DNA from: Malurus cyaneus samueli
Lineage: Eukaryota > Chordata > Aves > Passeriformes > Maluridae
Direction of reading: 5' to 3'
DNA length: 64,000 nt
Assembly (NCBI GenBank): GCA_009741485.1
Contig: CM019219.1
Coordinates: 32,459,280 to 32,523,279 of the forward strand
Notes under the pieces: model-generated
What the model saw: the letters and a program-made list of their open reading frames with translations, nothing else
What the model was told of the DNA's origin: nothing
Database searches by the model: none
Shown here: one piece after another, positions 25,119 to 36,368 of the stretch
How the letters are laid out: the number at the start of each line of letters is the position of its first letter
Position numbering within the stretch: the stretch's first letter is position 1
Program-made: the position numbers and the translations under genes

Positions 25119-25417
25119 CTCGTTCTTTCAAAGACTAAACAAGCTGCTGCCAAAATAGAGAAAACTTCAGGAGAAAACTGGTGTTGAAAACAAAAGAAGT
25201 GTTTAAATATTAACAGATGCAAAGTGAGAGCTACAAACTAGCATGAGAAATAAGTAGAAATAAAACCCAGTTTTAACTCAAAATCCTCCTTGTGTCAACA
25301 TCAACCATCAAGAAGCTTTAGGAGACAAAAAATTCCAAATCTCCTGCAGAAATTCTAACCAGGGAGTATAAATTTTCCCTCTGCAAGTGAAGGTGATTGA
25401 ACAAACTTTAGCCGTAC

Positions 25418-25545
25418 CTTGACTTTGAGCACAGAAGAAAACATTCTGGCATCTTCAGACACCCCTCCAATGTACATTTTTTTGGTAAACACAGGTGCAT
25501 GGTCATTTTCATCCTTCACCTCAACAAAGACCTTGGCTGTGTTAC
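25418..25545 (-). CDS. PCDH15: PCDH15 internal exon: EC11/MAD12 junction
   Basis: This exon is 128 nt, phase 1 in and phase 0 out, with a CTCTTTTAG acceptor and a GTACGG donor. It encodes (S)NTAKVFVEVKDENDHAPVF, a canonical DENDH-type linker, followed by YIGGVSEDARMF and SSVLKVK. In PCDH15 this is the transition from the last cadherin repeat to the membrane-adjacent domain MAD12, implicated in cis-dimerisation. It lies only 300 bp from the lower-quality duplicated sequence beside the assembly gap, but the exon itself is intact. Confidence 0.94.
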
Positions 25546-25692
25546 CTAAAAGAGGGAAAGAAAAAGGGAAAATGGAACAATTTATTTGGTGACAAATTTG
25601 TAGCATCTACTGCCATTTATACCTTTATAGCCCAAGGAGATAATGTACAATGAACATACGGATAATAGTTTAAGAATAAATCCCTTGGACAT

Positions 25693-26135
25693 CATAGAAT
25701 GCTGCAACTGGACAACCCCAGGGTCTCTGAGGCTGGAAAAGCCCTTCCAGCCCATGGAGTCCAAGCCATGCCGATCCCACCTTGTCCCCGCCCAGAGCTC
25801 TGAGTGCACCTCCAGCCCTTCCTTGGACACCTCCAGGATGGGCTCCAAAGCTCCCTGGGCAGCCCCTGCCAAGCCTGAGCACCCTTTCCATGAGAATTCC
25901 TCTGATGTCCACCTGAGCCTCCCCTGGCCCAGCCTGAGGCCGTTTTCCCCTTGTCCTGTCCCTGTTCCCTGGACAGAGCCGACCCCCCCCGGCTCCCCTC
26001 CTGTCAGGGAGTTGTGCAGAGCCACAAGGTCCCCCCAGAGCCTCCTTTGCTCCAGGCTCAGCCCCTTTCCCAGCTCCCTCAGCCGCTCCTGGGGCTCCAG
26101 ACCCTTCCCAGCTCCGCTCCCTTCCCTGAACAAGA
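25693..26135 (-). mobile_element. CR1 LINE 3' fragment
   Basis: It runs from CATAGAATGCTGCAACTGG through CCAGAGCTCTGAGTGCACC to TTCCCAGCTCCCTCAGCC. Several bases present in sister copies are missing around 25840-25930. It lies 150 bp upstream of an exon acceptor. Confidence 0.87.
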
Positions 26136-27109
26136 AGTAGGGATCCACATCACACCTTAGTTCCATCGATTTTGGTCCGCTTAAACACTCAGAGATATCA
26201 CCAAGAGGCAATGAAGAGGTGCTCATTAAAATCAGCTCTGGTCCTTGCTTTCTCTATTTTAATTATTCCTGCTGCCATGCAAATACTCAACAGCTGATTC
26301 AGGCGTGTCTGTAAACTCACAAATGGTCACACAGAGCACTGGCAAAGCAGCCCCAACACCTCTTAATTAACTTCTTGTGTTAATTGAAACTATCCCTAAG
26401 TTAATTGAAACCTCCCCCAAACCTGGCCTGGCCCAAGGGAACTCCACAAGTGTTGCCTCCCCTGAGAGGTTCCAGACAAAACACTAGGTGTTCAAGACAA
26501 AACATCTCTGCTAATTTGGTTTTATTAAACTGTTCCTGCTCCATCCCTTGGAGCAATAAACATCTCCATCCTTCTGCAAGGGGAAAAGCAAAAACCATGC
26601 ACCTGGTGCTGGACAGATTCCACTGTGCAGTAATCTCCACTAACATCTGGCTCTCTCTTTCAGAGTCATATCACCCAGGAAGATTTCTGAAAATTATTAT
26701 ATCCAGTTCATTAAAACCACATTTTCAAGTGATAAATTGCTTTTTTTCAGGCTGGTTTCCCCAGCTCCTTCCAATGCCAGGATGATTTTGGTGTTGCACA
26801 GGTGCCACTGATCTGAATCACTGTACAATGCAGGCTCCTAGAAAGGGCTTAGGAGTTGTATCATTAGGGGAGTGAAAAATTAAACCTCAGACTATTTCTG
26901 ACATGGCCAATGTAATATTCTGCCTATCTAATAGTTCAGTTGGCTGGATGGCTGGACAATGCCACAAATGATGGCTTCATGAAAGGAACTGAAATCTGAA
27001 GAAATCCCAAATGTTTAAAATGCTGTCCCTGAGCCAGCGGTGTCCTGGGGCCAAGGAGGCCAATGGGATCCTGGGGCCATCAGAAAGAGCATTCCCAGCA
27101 GGGCAGGGA

Positions 27110-27278
27110 GAGATCCCACTGCTGTCCCTGTGCCCTGAGGCTCCTCTGCACTGTCCCTGTCCCTGTCCCTGTGTCCTGAGGCTCCTCTGCACTGACCTCC
27201 TGTCCCTGTGCCCTGAGGCTCCTCTGCACTGACCCTGTCCCTGTGCCCTGAGGCTCCTCTGCACTACTTGCTCCCTGT

Positions 27279-27318
<40 letters not shown>

Positions 27319-27600
27319 AGGCTCCTCTGCACTGTCCCTGTCCCTGTCCCTGTGCCCTGAGGCTCCTCTGCACTGTCCCTGTCCCTGTCCCCTGAGGCTC
27401 CTCTGCACTGACCCTGTCCCTGTGCCCTAGGCCTCCTCGCACTGACCCTGTCCTGTCCCTGTGCCCGCCCTGAGGCTCCTGCCTGACCCTGTCCCTGTCC
27501 CTGTCCCTGAGGCTCTCTGCACTGTCCCTGTCCCGTGCCCTGAGGCCCTCTGCACTGTCCCTGTCCCTGTCCCTGTCCCTGTGCCCTGAGGCTCCTCTGG
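27110..27600. repeat. C-rich minisatellite with embedded (TCCCTG)n hexamers
   Basis: Repeats of GCCCTGAGGCTCCTCTGCA are separated by variable numbers of TCCCTG hexamers (up to about seven in a row near 27285-27318). On the PCDH15 sense strand the hexamer reads CAGGGA, giving regularly spaced GGG triplets. Scattered missing bases after 27420 suggest an uncertain consensus. Confidence 0.9.
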
Positions 27601-28810
27601 GGACGTGTCCAGCTCGGGCCCCTCAGCCCAGCAGGGACAGGGAGCTCCTGCAGCGGGGCCGGCGGGGCGCTGCGGGGTGAGGAAGGGCCGGGAGCAGCTC
27701 CGTGCCCGGCAAAGGCTGAGGGAGCCGGGGCTGCTCAGCCTCCAGAGGAGCCCCAGCCCAGAGGGGCCCTCGGCCCTGGCTGTCCCCGGCTGTCCCTGGC
27801 TGGTGTCCCTGGCTGTCCCTGGGTCCCGGTCCCTGCTGTCCTGGTGTCCCTGGCTGTCCCTGGCTGTCCCAGTGTGCCCTGGCTCCCCAGGTGTCCCTGC
27901 TGTCCCTGGTGCCTGGTGTCCCTGTGTCCCTGCTGTCCCTGGTGTCCTGGTGTCCCGTGTCCCCTGGCTGTCCCCAGGTGTCCCTGGCTGTCCCTGGTGT
28001 CCCTGGTGTCCCTGGCTGTCTTCCTGGCTGCCTGGTTCCCTGTGTCCCCGTGGTCCCTGCTGCCCTGGCTGTCCCTGGTGTCCGTGCTGTCCCTGTGTCC
28101 CCAGGTGTCCCTGGCTGTCCCTGGTGTCCCTGGCTGTCCCTGGATGTCCCTGGCTGTCCCTGGTGTCCCTGGCTGTCCTGGCTGTCCCTGCGTGTCCCTG
28201 TGTGTCCCTGTGTGTCCCGGTGTCCCTGGTGTCCCTGCTGTCCCTGGTGTCCCGGTGTCTGCTCGGTCCCTGCTGTCCCCGTGTCCCGTGTCCTGGTGTC
28301 CCTGCCTGTCCCTGTGTGTCCCTGGTGTCCCTGGCTGTCCCCAGTCCCTGGTGTCCCTGGTGTCCCTGGTGTCCCTGGCTGTCCCTGGTGTCCCTGGCTG
28401 TCCCTGGTGTCCCCAGGTGTCCCTGGCTGTCCCGTGTCCTGGCTGTCCGCTGTCCCAGGTGTCCTGGTGTCCGTGGCTGTCCCTGGCTGTCCGGTGTCCC
28501 TGGTGTCCTGGCTGTCTCTGGGTGCAGGGAGGGCTCCCAGCAGGGCCGGGCTCTGCTCCGGGGGGACCCAGCGATGGCACCCGAGGGACGGGCAGGGACC
28601 GAGCCCAGGGAGCTCCCCCTGCACAGGAGGCACAACTTGTGCCCTGGGCAGTGCCCAGCCCTGCACAGATTGTCCAGAGAGGGGCTGGAGTCTCCTCCCT
28701 GGGGATATTCCAGAGCTGTGTGGCCACACTCCTGTGCCCTGAGCTCTGGGATGGCCCTGCTGGAGCGGGGAGGTGGCACCAGATCCACACTGTGTTCTGA
28801 CCCCTTCTGT
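27600..28810 (+). mobile_element. CR1 LINE fragment split by a minisatellite
   Basis: The left part (to about 27775) carries CGGCAAAGGCTGAGGGAGCC and GGGGCTGCTCAGCCTCCAGA. The right part (from about 28515) carries GACCCAGCGATGGCACCC and GATTGTCCAGAGAGGGGCTG. In CR1 order these follow one another with only a short interval, so the 740-bp array is an internal expansion. Confidence 0.75.
27775..28515. repeat. TGTCCCTGG-type minisatellite interrupting a CR1
   Basis: About 740 bp of irregular 9-10 bp units (TGTCCCTGG, CTGTCCCTGG and variants). Flanks on both sides are CR1 sense-strand sequence. All three plus-strand frames and the minus-strand frames are largely stop-free, which creates several long spurious open frames. 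Confidence 0.9.
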
Positions 28811-31800
28811 GATCCAATGCATCAGTACGGGCCCAAGGGAAATACAAAAAGGAAAGAAAAGAAAGGAAATCACATGAATAGTCAAAGATCTCTTTTCTTA
28901 AACCAGATCCTTAATGTTTCTAGCTGCAATACCAAACTCCAGCAGGAAAATGAGATTCCCAGGCAGCCTTTCCCACTGCAGCTCTTCCCTCCAGGGAAGA
29001 AGGCAGCAAAAAAAGCAGGATTATGTGTAGAAGTGCCCTTGGCCTGCTGAACCAGTCCTATCGCTGGCTGCCATTGGTTTGGTGCTGGAGGGAAGGTCCC
29101 GATTTTATCCCTGCAGGTGGGATCAGGTGTTGGCTCTGCTGCATGGGTTATCTTTAATTCAAATTAAACATCATTTGCATAATGCTCACTATTGTCATGT
29201 CAGGCCAGTCTGGGTGAGGTGGCTGAGTCCTGGGCAAAGTTTACCTTGCACTTTGCTCAACCCCCCCCATTTGTTTCATTTGCTGGCAGCTCTCTGAGCT
29301 GCCAAAATGCTGATTGCTCAAACAAAGGGTGAATGCCTTGAGAATGGAGAAATGAAAGTTTTTACATTGAGCACAAAGCAAATTAAATATCCTGCATATC
29401 CACAGACCAACATTAGCACTGTCACCACTGAACATATACCTGCATCTCAGCTTCCTGCATGATTTTTGGACATAGTCCTTTATTCTGGCAGAGGGAGTGG
29501 AAGGTGGCATCTGTGAGCTCCTCACTATCCCAGCTTCGGGATGTAATTCCTACAGCTGGCTGCCAGCTGCAGAGGCTGCCTCATCCTCACTTCAGAGTTC
29601 TCACTAAAATCTCTCAGCAGCAGCTGTGCCATGTGGGAAGGTTGTGCCAGATCCTTTCCTGTGAGGATTTTCCAAGTCCCTCTGCTTGATTCATGAATAT
29701 TCCCTGCACAGGGGCTCTGGTGCTTCCAAGTCCATCACTCCTGCACCTCCAGTCCCCAGCCTGATGGAAAATGGGAGCACATTCTTACATAGCCTGGTTT
29801 AGACTCTGCCATTAAACTCCTTTTCTCTTCATATTCCAATTTCACTGCTTTTCTAAACACTGTTTGGGTGTGGCTCAAACCCTCTTTGTGAGGACAGTGA
29901 TCATCACAGGCTGTCAATATTCACAGTTACCTTCAAGAGGGGGATTTTATACCCCCGTGTATGTTAAACCTTTCATCTTTGGGGTTCTAGGTCTGTAATC
30001 CAGCTCAAGTTACTATTTTTTCTTCACGGGTGTCAGGGGTTGAGAGCAGGATTTACTCCTCAGTGTACTTCCCATGAGGCCTCCCAGAATTCAAGTATAA
30101 TTCTTATTATGGTAACTGAGCTGCTAAATAGTGCCCAGCTTGCTAAATAGAAAAAGAAAAAAAAAAAAAAACATCTTTCCCTGGATAAAGCAACAAAGGC
30201 TGCCAAGGTGGCCAAAAGGAGTGAAGAAATGTGATTTCAGTGCTACCTCAGTCTCCTGCAAGGTCCCTTTTTCCTCCTCTATTCCAGCCCCCTGTAGATG
30301 AGCTGCACTGCACAGAAAATACAGAACTGCAGCTGCTTCAAAGTGACCCTCAGCTTATAAAAACCAGGTAAATAATCACTGTCAAGACTTTTGGATCTTT
30401 CAGCTTCTGTGGTTTGCTTAAGGGGAGTGAAAAGAAGCTTGAAAGCTGCTCTAAAGCAAAGCTGAGGAACCTCTGAAATACCTACAATGAGTAGATCATA
30501 AATCAGCAATATAGAAAACAAACCCCATGAAAACTCCTGGGTCACTAGTGAATACTAACAATTCATTCCCAGAAGTTTTTCCCAAACATCCTTATTGAAA
30601 GCTCTTTTCCAGTCTCCCCATCTAAAAATGTGCCAGATCCATATGAGTCTGTAGTTTCTTACTAGGCTGTAGAAATGAAGCTGAACTAATGATTTTTGGA
30701 CACTGATGGGGCAGCATCAAGGATGCTTTGAGTGCTCCCAGGTGAGTTTTACTCAGTGCTTTCACCAGCACCACCGCCCCCGCCTTTTGCAACATTCCCA
30801 ACCAGCTGCTCATCCAGCTGCTCTTCATGCATGGATAATTCCAATATCAACCCCTGCATCTCCAAAAGCAGCTCTGCAGTAGGCAATAGCAGATTTCAAA
30901 GAACTCTTCCAGAGTTAGTTTGAATCCGGATGGGAGGGAGAATTGTGATTTGCCAGGGTTTGGGAGCAATTTGGTTTACTCCTGCCTTACAAGGGCGTGA
31001 AGCGGGCTGTGTGCTTTGGCAGGTGAGCTGAGCTGAACTGCAGCTGGGCTCCATCTCGCACTCCTGGGTTTGGCAGGACCAAGTAGGAATCAGCACTGAA
31101 CATTTTCCAGGGACATTCAGATCTGAATGAGCCCATAAAGCCTGAAGAAGCTCATCATGTGCTGTCACTGATCAAGAGAGTGCAAAAAGAAGCAAACAGC
31201 AACGTGTTTGGACCAGCACTGATCCAAGGGCTGATTTAAATCCACACAAAACATTTTTCCAACAAGTGGGAGCTCAGGTTTTATGCAGCCTCTCTAAAAT
31301 GCAAAGCTTTGCAGCCCGGAGAAATTGGTGGTTTGTCCCAAGCTCCCCCAGAGCTGTGAGGCAGCTGGGCTCAGCTCTCCAGGCTCTGCTTGTGTTGAAT
31401 CCATCTGTCACATCTCCTGGATTTGGGAAGTGTCAGACCAGCTGACTTGTAAAGCACCCCCAGAACCAACTTTTGCCGCTGAAAACATAAGGCTGCTTTA
31501 CTGCTACACCACCACCACAGCAACACAGAATTCATGGTCATATTTAGGTTGCAGAACCATCATTTCCATTTACTATGAAGCAGCTGCAGAGTTTCAGTTG
31601 TTAAACTCCAATTTCCACTTCATTCCCAAAGGGATTTTTGGGGTTTAGGAAACCAAAAACCAGAAGGATACGGAACTGTTGCCTTACCCCAAATTCAGAG
31701 CAAAGCCCTGCTCAAAACGCTCTCTCTGACTGGATAAACATGGAAATAATCAATGAAAGGGCGATTTTGCTTTAAAATCTTCTGACATCAAGATAAAAGC

Positions 31801-31823
31801 CATATCTAACAAGGTCCTGTCAG

Positions 31824-31925
31824 ACTCAGAATCATCCAGCTTGGAAAAGGCTTCCAGGATCATGGAGTGTGATCTGGGAGCAATCCCCATCTTGTCACCC
31901 AGTCAATTAATTCCCTTTAAATATA
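31824..31925 (-). mobile_element. Short CR1 LINE 3' end
   Basis: CTCAGAATCATCCAGCTTGG and AAAGGCTTCCAGGATCATGG; it fades by 31925. Confidence 0.65.
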
Positions 31926-31975
31926 GGAAAAGGCACCACGTGGTCCTGTCATTATCTTTACATCTCTAGGAATGT

Positions 31976-32160
31976 GAAATCACAGAATCATGGGATGGTT
32001 TGCATTGCAAGGGATGTCAAAGCTCATCAAAGCTCATCCCACCCCCTGCCATGGGCAGGGATATCTTCTATCCCAAGGTGCTCCAAGCCCCATCTAACCT
32101 GGCCTTGGATACTTCTAGGGATCCAGGAGCAGCCACAGCTGCTCTGGACATGCCCCACAA
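31976..32160 (-). mobile_element. CR1 LINE 3' fragment
   Basis: AATCACAGAATCATGGGATGG to CAGCCACAGCTGCTCTGGAC. A 10-bp direct stutter (CAAAGCTCAT twice) lies near its 3' end. Confidence 0.82.
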
Positions 32161-32940
32161 TGCTTTGGTTCTACAGCTGGGACCAGGTTGAATTTGATGG
32201 TCAAAACCTCTCTGGGTCCCTGCTTGTCCCTCCTGCTCCACTGCTCTTTGTCCCTGTGTTTAGGCAGCACTTTCTCTTTGCTGCTCCCTCTGTTTCCATA
32301 TAAATCCCTCTGATTACTCCTACCCCTTCCCCCCTTGCCTCAAGGATGATCAAGCCCAACTCCTGGCCCTGCACAGGACAATCCCAAAAATCCCACCACA
32401 GCTCTGAGAGCATTGTCCAAGCTCCATTAATACTGAAAATCCTCCAGGGCTCAGCTCCACCAGAATCTTCAAGGAGAACTCCAAGCTTTTCAACTCATCC
32501 TCATCATCACCAAACCCAATTCCCCTTCCATTCCACACAGCAATTTCACATCATAAAGTTTCAGTTAAAGTAACTCGTTTAATGAGTTTGACTCGGCTGA
32601 AAGCAGGAATGTGACTTTGCATGATTTAGCATCATCTGTTAAACCCCCAGTTTGTCAGCAACTGGATGTTCTCATACTCCAGAGGACATCTCAATTTACT
32701 TTCTCTCCTCATATATTTAATTACTGCCAGACTATCAGCTGGCACCATCACCGAATGACAAGCTCAGTTACACTTAACGCACTTCCACTGTTCCCCTGAA
32801 CAGATGAAAATTCCAACTTCAACTTCTCTATAATTGTTTCCTGTAACATCATCACTTAAAACAGTTTGGTACGCAGCTTCTGAGCTTTGTGAAATTCAGA
32901 CCTGTGTGGTGGCTGAGCAGTTTGTCAGGGCTGTGCTATT

Positions 32941-33375
32941 TACAGAATCCCGGGATAATTAAGGCTGGAAAAGCCCTCCCAGCCCATGGAGTCCAAGCTG
33001 TGCCCAATGCCCACCTTGTCCCCAGCCCAGAGCTCTGAGTGCCACCTCCAGCCCTTCCTTGGACACCTCCAGGGATGGGCACTCCAAAGCTCCCTGGGCA
33101 GCCCCTGCCAAGGCCTGAGCACCCTTTCCATGCAGAAATTCCTGCTGATGTCCACCCTGAGCCTCCCCTGGCCCAGCCTGAGGCCGTTTCCCCTCTTGTC
33201 TCTGTCCCTGTTCCCTGGAGCAGAGCCCGACCCCCCGGCTGTCCCCTCCTGTCAGGGAGTTGTGCAGAGCCACAAGGTCCCCCCGACCTCCTTTGTTCCA
33301 GGTAGCCCCTTTCCCAGCTCCCTGCCTGCTCGGGGCTCCAGCCCCTTCCCAGCTCTGCTCCCTTCCCTGGACATG
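32941..33375 (-). mobile_element. CR1 LINE 3' fragment, well preserved
   Basis: CAGAATCCCGGGATAATTAA, AGAGCTCTGAGTGCCACCTC, TGTCAGGGAGTTGTGCAGAG and CTTCCCAGCTCTGCTCCC. It is the best-preserved representative of its subfamily in the window. Confidence 0.89.
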
Positions 33376-34589
33376 TTCAATATCTATCTTGAAGTGAAGG
33401 GCCCACAAATCCCTGCAGCTCCAGAGCGGGTCACCAATAAATTACAGAACAACTTCCACCAATTCAGGGGTATCCATGACCAGAACTGCCAGCAAGTCAT
33501 TGTTTCTCAGTGTCACAGCTCAGTATTAATTCAGTGTCACACAATCCTGGAGCTATGCATTCCAAGTCACCCAGCTCCGAAGTGTTTCCTCAGTTCAACC
33601 TCAGCAAAGCCCACAGTGAAGTGTTAATTGCTCCCCATCTCCTCCCACTGCAGCTGATCAATTCAGTGCCCTGAGACTCAGAAGTAGTGTTCAACCATAT
33701 TAAAATTCATCAAAAACGAACGAAGTGCCAAAAAATGGAAAGGAAATCATCGTACAAATGCAGGGATCAATCCCAAAGGTCAAGGGATCTCCATTACAAA
33801 GTCATAAGTGATTCAGCTGGCCAGATAATTCTGAGGTATTTCAAATATATACATTTATCAAGTTCCTTAGACATACTGCAGCACAGTGCACATTCCAAGG
33901 AATGTGAATTTTATATAGTCCTGGAGAGCCAAACACACACAGCTTCTGTTCCTCTAAGCTGCTTGAACTTAAACTCCAGTTGTCATCTAGAATTCCTCAA
34001 TAAAACAATCCATCACATTTTTGGAACTGCTGGTCAGCTAGGAGAGCTGCTTTCATGCAGAGGGCGAGCCAGAAGAGGCAATGGAGATGAGAACCTGCTG
34101 ACCCTCTTGTGTCTTCAGCCATGCCAGAGAAAGGTTTGGAGAAGGCTTTGTGCCACATGGAAGCCTTATCTGCTCCCTGGGTATTTCTCAGCTGTGTTTT
34201 TCCAGGTATAATCTCATCTGCATTTCTCACAGGCACAGGGAGAAGCAGACAGCTATGTCCTTCTGTCCCCTGGCAGGCACATCCTCGATGGTGGTTAAAC
34301 CAGCCCAGGATCTCCCCCTTCTCTTACCAAAGCCAAGCTCCTGCTTGCACGGCTTGCACTGTGCCTGGCTCAACCCTGAAGTGTCACACCCCAAACACAC
34401 CCAATTCCTAAGGAAAAGGGAATATCCATGATAATCCAGGCTCAAAATCCCCAAATCTCCTGCTTGTTCTGTGGGTAGCACTGTAAAGAAATTCTGGTGC
34501 AGGTATTGGAACTGCCAGCCCCGTACAGTGTCTCAGGCAATTCCCAAGTCTTAGGGCATGTTCCCACATATGTGGGCCCCTTGAACAAA

Positions 34590-34785
34590 TGACAGAATCA
34601 CAGAATCTCAGAATGGTTTGGGCTGGAAGGGACCTAAAATCTCATCCAGTGCCACCCCCTGTGGCTGTCCATGGGGGACATTTCCCACTACCCCAGGCTG
34701 CTCCAAGCCCTGTCCAACCTGGCCTTGGACACTTCTAGGGATCCAGGGGGCAGCCACAGCTGCTCTGGGCGTGTCAGGCTGCCCA
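34590..34785 (-). mobile_element. CR1 LINE 3' fragment
   Basis: The tail has two octamers (AGAATCACAGAATCTCAGAA), then GGGCTGGAAGGGACCTAAAA and GCAGCCACAGCTGCTCTGGG. It lies about 150 bp downstream of the EC11 exon donor in transcript order. Confidence 0.86.
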
Positions 34786-34936
34786 AAACTCAAAAAATGC
34801 ACCATGGGCTGCGATCTGATCACCACCACACCCCTAAACCACAGCAAGGCCAATGGAGAGCAGTTTCAACATTCTCAGCAAATAACAGCAATATCTGTGT
34901 GAAAAAGATGGAAAAAGCAGGATTTTTGACACTTAC

Positions 34937-35077
34937 TTTTGGAGGGGACCCGCAGGTTGGATCTCACCACATGCAGGGAGTCTGCCTGCACTCGGAGCTC
35001 ATAACTTTGGACACGTTCATAATCCAGAGGCTTCTTCACAGAGATCACTCCCGTTCTGTTGTGAATGGCAAACACAT
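34937..35077 (-). CDS. PCDH15: PCDH15 internal exon: second half of EC11
   Basis: This exon is 141 nt, phase 1 in and phase 1 out, with a GGCTTTCAG acceptor and a GTAAGT donor. The peptide runs (D)[13 protein letters not shown], then PLDYE, the classic cadherin LDYE motif, and [13 protein letters not shown], ending RVPSK. An NRT sequon is present. LDYE is typically a calcium-coordinating element in classical cadherin repeats. The split serine (A|GT) is restored by the exon at 25.5 kb. Confidence 0.94.
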
Positions 35078-35301
35078 CTGAAAGCCAGCAAAAGCACAAG
35101 GAATTTTCTGAGATCCATCAACAGGGATTTTTCAATGCCCAAGGGTTTCATTTTGGGGATGGCACAATCCAAGCAGATCATTCCCTCCCTGCCTCCTTCC
35201 CTTACTTCCTCAGGCCTGGAAAAGCCCATGTAGCTCCTCTTTGAAGATGTTTTTATGGAGCAGAGCAGCTGGATCTGCGCTGCTGGTGGCATAACCAACC
35301 T

Positions 35302-35395
35302 AGAATCACAGAATCATGGAATATCCTGAGCTGGAAGGGACCCACAAGGATCAGGGAATGCAACTCCCTGCACTTGAGGACAACTGGAAAGATAG
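35302..35395 (-). mobile_element. Short CR1 LINE 3' end
   Basis: AGAATCACAGAATCATGGAA and GAGCTGGAAGGGACCCACAA; about 90 bp retained. The same variant occurs at 43578. Confidence 0.77.
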
Positions 35396-35744
35396 GACAA
35401 GATAAAGAGCTCAATCTCACAAAAAGGGGTGGGGGTGCGGAATTCTTTACTTCCCTCCCTGTGTCATTTTGTCAGGATGTCCAGGTGGGTCACAGGGAGT
35501 ATCGCAGAAGGATGTTTTAGTTGGCTATCAGGCTCTAATCTAGTATTTTTATAATACCTTAAACCAGATTTTTAAGCAAGAACATTCCATCAAAGCTATT
35601 TATGTTCTGACTTGGGTGTGCCAGGGATTTACCCCACATGGCACCCATGGGAATTTTCACATCAGTGTGTATTTTTTTCTTGTAATTCCACTAATTAAAC
35701 TGAGCTCTAGCTGACCTCCAAAGGTTTGATAATAGGAGTCAAAG

Positions 35745-36065
35745 GAAGAATAGTTTGGGTTGGAAGGGATCTTAAATCCCATCCAGTGCCACCCACTGCT
35801 ATGTGCAGGGACACCTCCCACTGTCCCAGGCTGCTCCCAGCCCCAGTGTCCAGCCTGGCCTTGGACACTGCCAGGGATCCAGGGGCAGCCACAGCTTCTC
35901 TGGGCACCCTGTGCCAGGGCCTGCCCACCCTCCCAGGGAACAATTCCTTCCCAATATCCCATCTAAACATCTCTGTTTCAGCTTGAAGGCATTCCCCTGT
36001 CACTACATAAAAAGCCCCTCTCCATCCTTCTTATTGGCTCCCTTCCAGCCCTGGAATTCCCTCCT
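35745..36065 (-). mobile_element. CR1 LINE 3' fragment
   Basis: GAATAGTTTGGGTTGGAAGG to CTTCCCAATATCCCATC, with a diverged 5' portion after that. It belongs to the most abundant subfamily in this window. Confidence 0.86.
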
Positions 36066-36084
36066 GCTTATCCAGATGAGGTGG

Positions 36085-36142
36085 CATTTCACCTCGATGA
36101 TCTCAGAGCTCTTTTCCAACTTTAACAATTCTGTGATTCTCC
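36085..36142 (+). mobile_element. Very short CR1 LINE 3' end
   Basis: CTCGATGATCTCAGAGCTCT, TTTCCAACTTTAAC and AATTCTGTGATTCT. It is inverted relative to the copy directly before it and lies 117 bp from an exon boundary. Confidence 0.78.
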
Positions 36143-36258
36143 TCCCCAGCTTTACTCCTCCACACTTTTCTTGCAGACCTTTGGTGCACCCACGAGGCTT
36201 GGCATAACCACAGGACTGAAATGTTAAGATTAGTATTTATGATTATTTTTACACTTAC

Positions 36259-36368
36259 CCTCTTCATTTCCTGCCACGATGGAGTACACGACTGTCTGGT
36301 TCAAGGCAGCCGCAGTGACAACAGCAACCACGGTTCCCTTTGGGGCACTTTCACTCACTGGGGGTGGT
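36259..36368 (-). CDS. PCDH15: PCDH15 internal exon: first half of EC11
   Basis: This exon is 110 nt, phase 2 in and phase 1 out, with a CACTCTGCAG acceptor and a GTAAGTG donor. It encodes [17 protein letters not shown], then an NQT glycosylation sequon, [11 protein letters not shown] and the first base of an aspartate codon. The PPPVSE start and SIVAGNEED are the recognisable PCDH15 landmarks of EC11. The intron before it (12.1 kb) is the longest complete one in the window and contains the 28-bp VNTR; the one after it is the shortest (1.2 kb). Confidence 0.93.

Larger units (their letters stand above)
16099..25417 (-). other. PCDH15: PCDH15 intron, 9.3 kb, containing the assembly gap
   Basis: Contents are CR1 fragments (17428-17660, 17715-18005, 19370-19590, 23670-23955, 24460-24735), AT-rich stretches (20350-20480 and 21470-21560), a 25-N gap (24356-24380) and an approximately 750-bp duplication around it. 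The stretch 19590-23600 shows no recognised gene or transposon. The true intron is probably about 0.7 kb shorter if the duplication is artefactual. Confidence 0.85.
25546..34936 (-). other. PCDH15: PCDH15 intron, 9.4 kb, containing the C-rich minisatellites
   Basis: The intron holds CR1 pieces at 25693-26135, 27600-28810 (interrupted), 31824-31925, 31976-32160, 32941-33375 and 34590-34785, and minisatellites at 27110-27600 and 27775-28515. In 28810-31820 and 33376-34589 nothing beyond ordinary intron sequence is apparent. Confidence 0.85.
35078..36258 (-). other. PCDH15: PCDH15 intron, 1.18 kb
   Basis: The shortest intron of the set. Three CR1 fragments (35302-35395, 35745-36065, 36085-36142) fill about 40% of it. 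Confidence 0.88.

Noticed and set aside
27427..29050. Several open frames of 280-480 codons on both strands, rich in GTPG/DTRD or VPGCPW-type repeats
   Set aside because: They coincide with the C-rich minisatellites and CR1 sequence. Overlapping frames on both strands are open only because the repeat lacks stop codons. There is no recognisable domain.
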